Position numbers and translations under genes: made by a program | The notes under the pieces: generated by a model | The model's input: only the letters and a program-made list of their open reading frames with translations | Told to the model about the DNA's origin: nothing | Databases searched by the model: none | Part shown: positions 5,776-6,959 of the stretch, one piece after another | Layout: the number at the start of each line of letters is the position of its first letter | How positions within the stretch are numbered: the stretch's first letter is position 1 | Assembly: GCA_023446865.1 (NCBI GenBank) | Contig: JAEXPL010000031.1 | Location: 1-6,959 of the forward strand | Length of the DNA stretch: 6,959 nucleotides | Reading direction: 5' to 3' | Source of the DNA: Verrucomicrobiota bacterium | GTDB taxonomy: Bacteria > Verrucomicrobiota > Verrucomicrobiia > Opitutales > Opitutaceae

Positions 5776-6191
5776 TTGCTGGATTGCCGCTCGCGCCAGA
5801 GCAGCCACGCGGCGGCGGCGAGGAAGGCGAGGTCGCGGACGAGGTAGATCGCGTAGCCGGTAGTGCGCACGGAGGCGGGGCGGCCGAAGCAGCCACAGAC
5901 GATGTCGAGCCCGCGCACGGCGGCCTGGCCGATGGCGGCGAGGAAGACGACGTTGAGCGCGACGACAATCCAGAGCGCGGCGCGGCGGTGGCGTGGCCAG
6001 AGGATGGCGACGCCGGTGCAGAGCTCGAACCACGGCAGCCAGAGGGCGACGATGGGAGTCATGACATCGGGCAGCATCCGGTAGGTGAGGAGCGCGGCGT
6101 GGAACTGCGCCGGGTCGGCGATCTTTACGACGGCGGCGGCGATGAAGATGCCGGCGAGCGCGAGACGGAGGATGGTTGCGAGCGTTCTCAT
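5772..6191 (-). CDS. MauE/DoxX-like membrane protein with CGCFG motif
   Basis: The product is a 139-residue protein with about four membrane helices (roughly 4-22, 43-65, 70-92, 112-132), as in the DoxX/MauE superfamily. Typical features are the FxxAAVVKIADPAQFHAALLTYRMLP opening, WLPWFELCTG (51-60) and LDIVCGCFGRP (95-105), with the paired Cys99 and Cys101 of MauE-like proteins. MauE is linked to disulfide formation during methylamine dehydrogenase maturation. Here the partner is a rhodanese, so a thiol or sulfur redox role in the cytoplasmic membrane is more likely. The ATG at 6191 overlaps the rhodanese stop as ATGA. The frame is open further upstream, but that stretch is Arg/Pro-rich shadow of the rhodanese gene. 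The gene ends in AAG TAG, the GTAG belonging to REP doublet B. Confidence 0.85.
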   Translation of the reverse strand: MRTLATILRLALAGIFIAAAVVKIADPAQFHAALLTYRMLPDVMTPIVALWLPWFELCTGVAILWPRHRRAALWIVVALNVVFLAAIGQAAVRGLDIVCGCFGRPASVRTTGYAIYLVRDLAFLAAAAWLLWRERQSSK

Positions 6192-6616
6192 CGGCCCACC
6201 GCCTTTTGCCAAGCGGACCAGCCGCCGTGGAGGATGACGACGTCGTCGAACTGGTACTCGCGGCGGAGCTTTTCGGCGACGGCTCGGCTGGAGCCGCAGG
6301 CGCGGTCGTCGCAATAGACGATCACGCGGGTGCCCGGCTGCCAGCGGGCGATGATCGCGACGATCTGGGTGTCCCAATCGTCGGGGTTGAGCGGAAGCGC
6401 CTCGGGAATGTGGTCGCGGTCGAAATCGGCGGCGGGGCGGGCGTCGAGCCAGAGCAGCGGACCACGGTGCTCGCGCGCGGCGGTGAGCGTGGTTTCGTCG
6501 GTGGCGGGCGCGTCGTGCAGGAGGGCGCGGGCGCGCGGGTCGAGGGCGAGCGCGGCGGCGGCGAGGAGCGTGGCCACGCCCAGGATACCGAGCCAGCTGC
6601 GCGCGAGTTTCGTCAT
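6188..6616 (-). CDS. Membrane-anchored rhodanese-like sulfurtransferase
   Basis: The product has 142 residues: an N-terminal signal anchor (about 7-25, LGILGVATLLAAAALAL after a basic start) followed by one rhodanese domain (about 40-140). Visible landmarks are LLWLDARPAADFDRDHIPEALPL (54-76), the active loop YCDDRACGSSRAVAEKL (101-117) and the C-terminal GGWSAWQKA. Cys102 is in the position of the persulfide-carrying nucleophile. The loop contains a second cysteine (Cys107), giving CX4C instead of the usual single-Cys loop, so a disulfide or dithiol reaction is possible. The domain probably faces the periplasm. It sits between a DUF1573-like gene (3-bp gap) and the MauE-like gene (4-bp overlap), indicating one operon and joint thiol or sulfur handling. 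Confidence 0.88.
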   Translation of the reverse strand: MTKLARSWLGILGVATLLAAAALALDPRARALLHDAPATDETTLTAAREHRGPLLWLDARPAADFDRDHIPEALPLNPDDWDTQIVAIIARWQPGTRVIVYCDDRACGSSRAVAEKLRREYQFDDVVILHGGWSAWQKAVGR

Positions 6617-6619
6617 CGG

Positions 6620-6959
6620 CTAGGACTGCGGAGTTGCGGCGGGCGGCGGGGCCGCGCCCTTGGGCGGAAGCGTACGGGCGACCAAGGAGAACTCGCGTTC
6701 GGCGGTCTCGTTGGCGAGGCGGACGCGCAGGGTGATGATGGCGAAATTGTGGGCGGTGGGCGGCGGGGTGACCTCGATCTCGAAGGTGCGGCCGGAGTCG
6801 TCGACCGGTCGGCTGGTGACGGCGAAGGCGGGATCGTTGGTCTGGAGGGCCGCGATGGTGGCGGTGACGCCGGCGGCGCAGGTGAGCCGCATGCGTTTGG
6901 GGGCGCGGGGCTCGTCGGGCTGCCAGAACACGTAGCGCAGGTCGAAGGCGACCATGGGC
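6620..6959 (-). CDS. DUF1573-like protein, C-terminal fragment
   Basis: The frame stays open to the window edge on the minus strand. The ATG at 6955 is probably internal, because the sequence before it (a Pro codon) continues the frame. The visible 112 or so residues resemble the end of DUF1573 proteins, which are exported beta-sandwich (Ig/ASH-like) domains. Features are YVFWQPDEPRAPKRMRL, a strand pattern with NDPAFAV, then FEIEVTPPPTAHNFAIITLRV and a final strand before a Pro/Ala-rich tail (PPKGAAPPPAATPQS). Such proteins are usually secreted, but the signal peptide would lie outside the window. It is first in the visible part of the minus-strand operon, three bases before the rhodanese gene. 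The family has no established reaction. Confidence 0.7.
   Translation of the reverse strand, partial: PMVAFDLRYVFWQPDEPRAPKRMRLTCAAGVTATIAALQTNDPAFAVTSRPVDDSGRTFEIEVTPPPTAHNFAIITLRVRLANETAEREFSLVARTLPPKGAAPPPAATPQS

Noticed and set aside
4663..6033. Minus-strand frame of 456 codons across hyfI and the REP block
   Set aside because: It is a basic low-complexity product that conflicts with hyfI, whose iron-sulfur motifs are complete.
6192..6377. Longer start for the MauE-like gene
   Set aside because: The extra residues are Arg/Pro-rich, out-of-frame shadow of the rhodanese gene. The ATG at 6191 fits the family and the ATGA overlap.

Overview
The window is very GC-rich (about 70-80% in most genes by eye), densely packed and bacterial. 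The GC content, the near absence of Shine-Dalgarno sequences, the DUF1573/rhodanese/MauE trio and the kinds of short dispersed repeats together suggest Verrucomicrobiota, perhaps Opitutaceae. That assignment is inference from general familiarity, not a database result.

Region 1 (1-5589, + strand) is the distal part of a hyf-like operon for a membrane-bound complex of the group 4 [NiFe] hydrogenase / complex I superfamily. In order: the C-terminus of a HyfC/NuoH-like membrane subunit, HyfE (NuoK-like), HyfF (NuoN/MrpD-like antiporter subunit), HyfG (NuoC-NuoD fusion) and HyfI (two-cluster ferredoxin fused to a NuoB-like small subunit). HyfE/HyfF and HyfF/HyfG overlap by ATGA. All four cysteine ligands of the [NiFe] site are absent from HyfG, while all twelve iron-sulfur cysteines of HyfI are present. 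The locus therefore fits the 'Ehr' (energy-converting hydrogenase related) complexes rather than a hydrogenase. It probably couples an unknown redox reaction or ferredoxin oxidation to ion transport.

The operon is interrupted twice by DNA with related inverted repeats. A roughly 186-bp piece lies between hyfC and hyfE, bracketed by an 8-bp direct repeat. A roughly 650-bp piece lies between hyfG and hyfI, bounded by perfect 29-bp inverted repeats and carrying one lower-GC orphan gene (4061-4636). A third, palindromic insertion sits in frame inside the ferredoxin domain of hyfI.

Region 2 (5586-5775) is the gap between convergent genes. It holds two tandem REP doublets (BIME-like), each with two hairpins and outward-facing GTAG tetranucleotides. 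The outermost GTAGs supply the TAG stop codons of both flanking genes.

Region 3 (5772-6959, - strand) is a compact operon read right to left: a DUF1573-like protein (cut by the window edge), a membrane-anchored rhodanese-like protein, and a MauE/DoxX-like membrane protein with a CGC motif. It is probably an envelope sulfur or thiol redox module.
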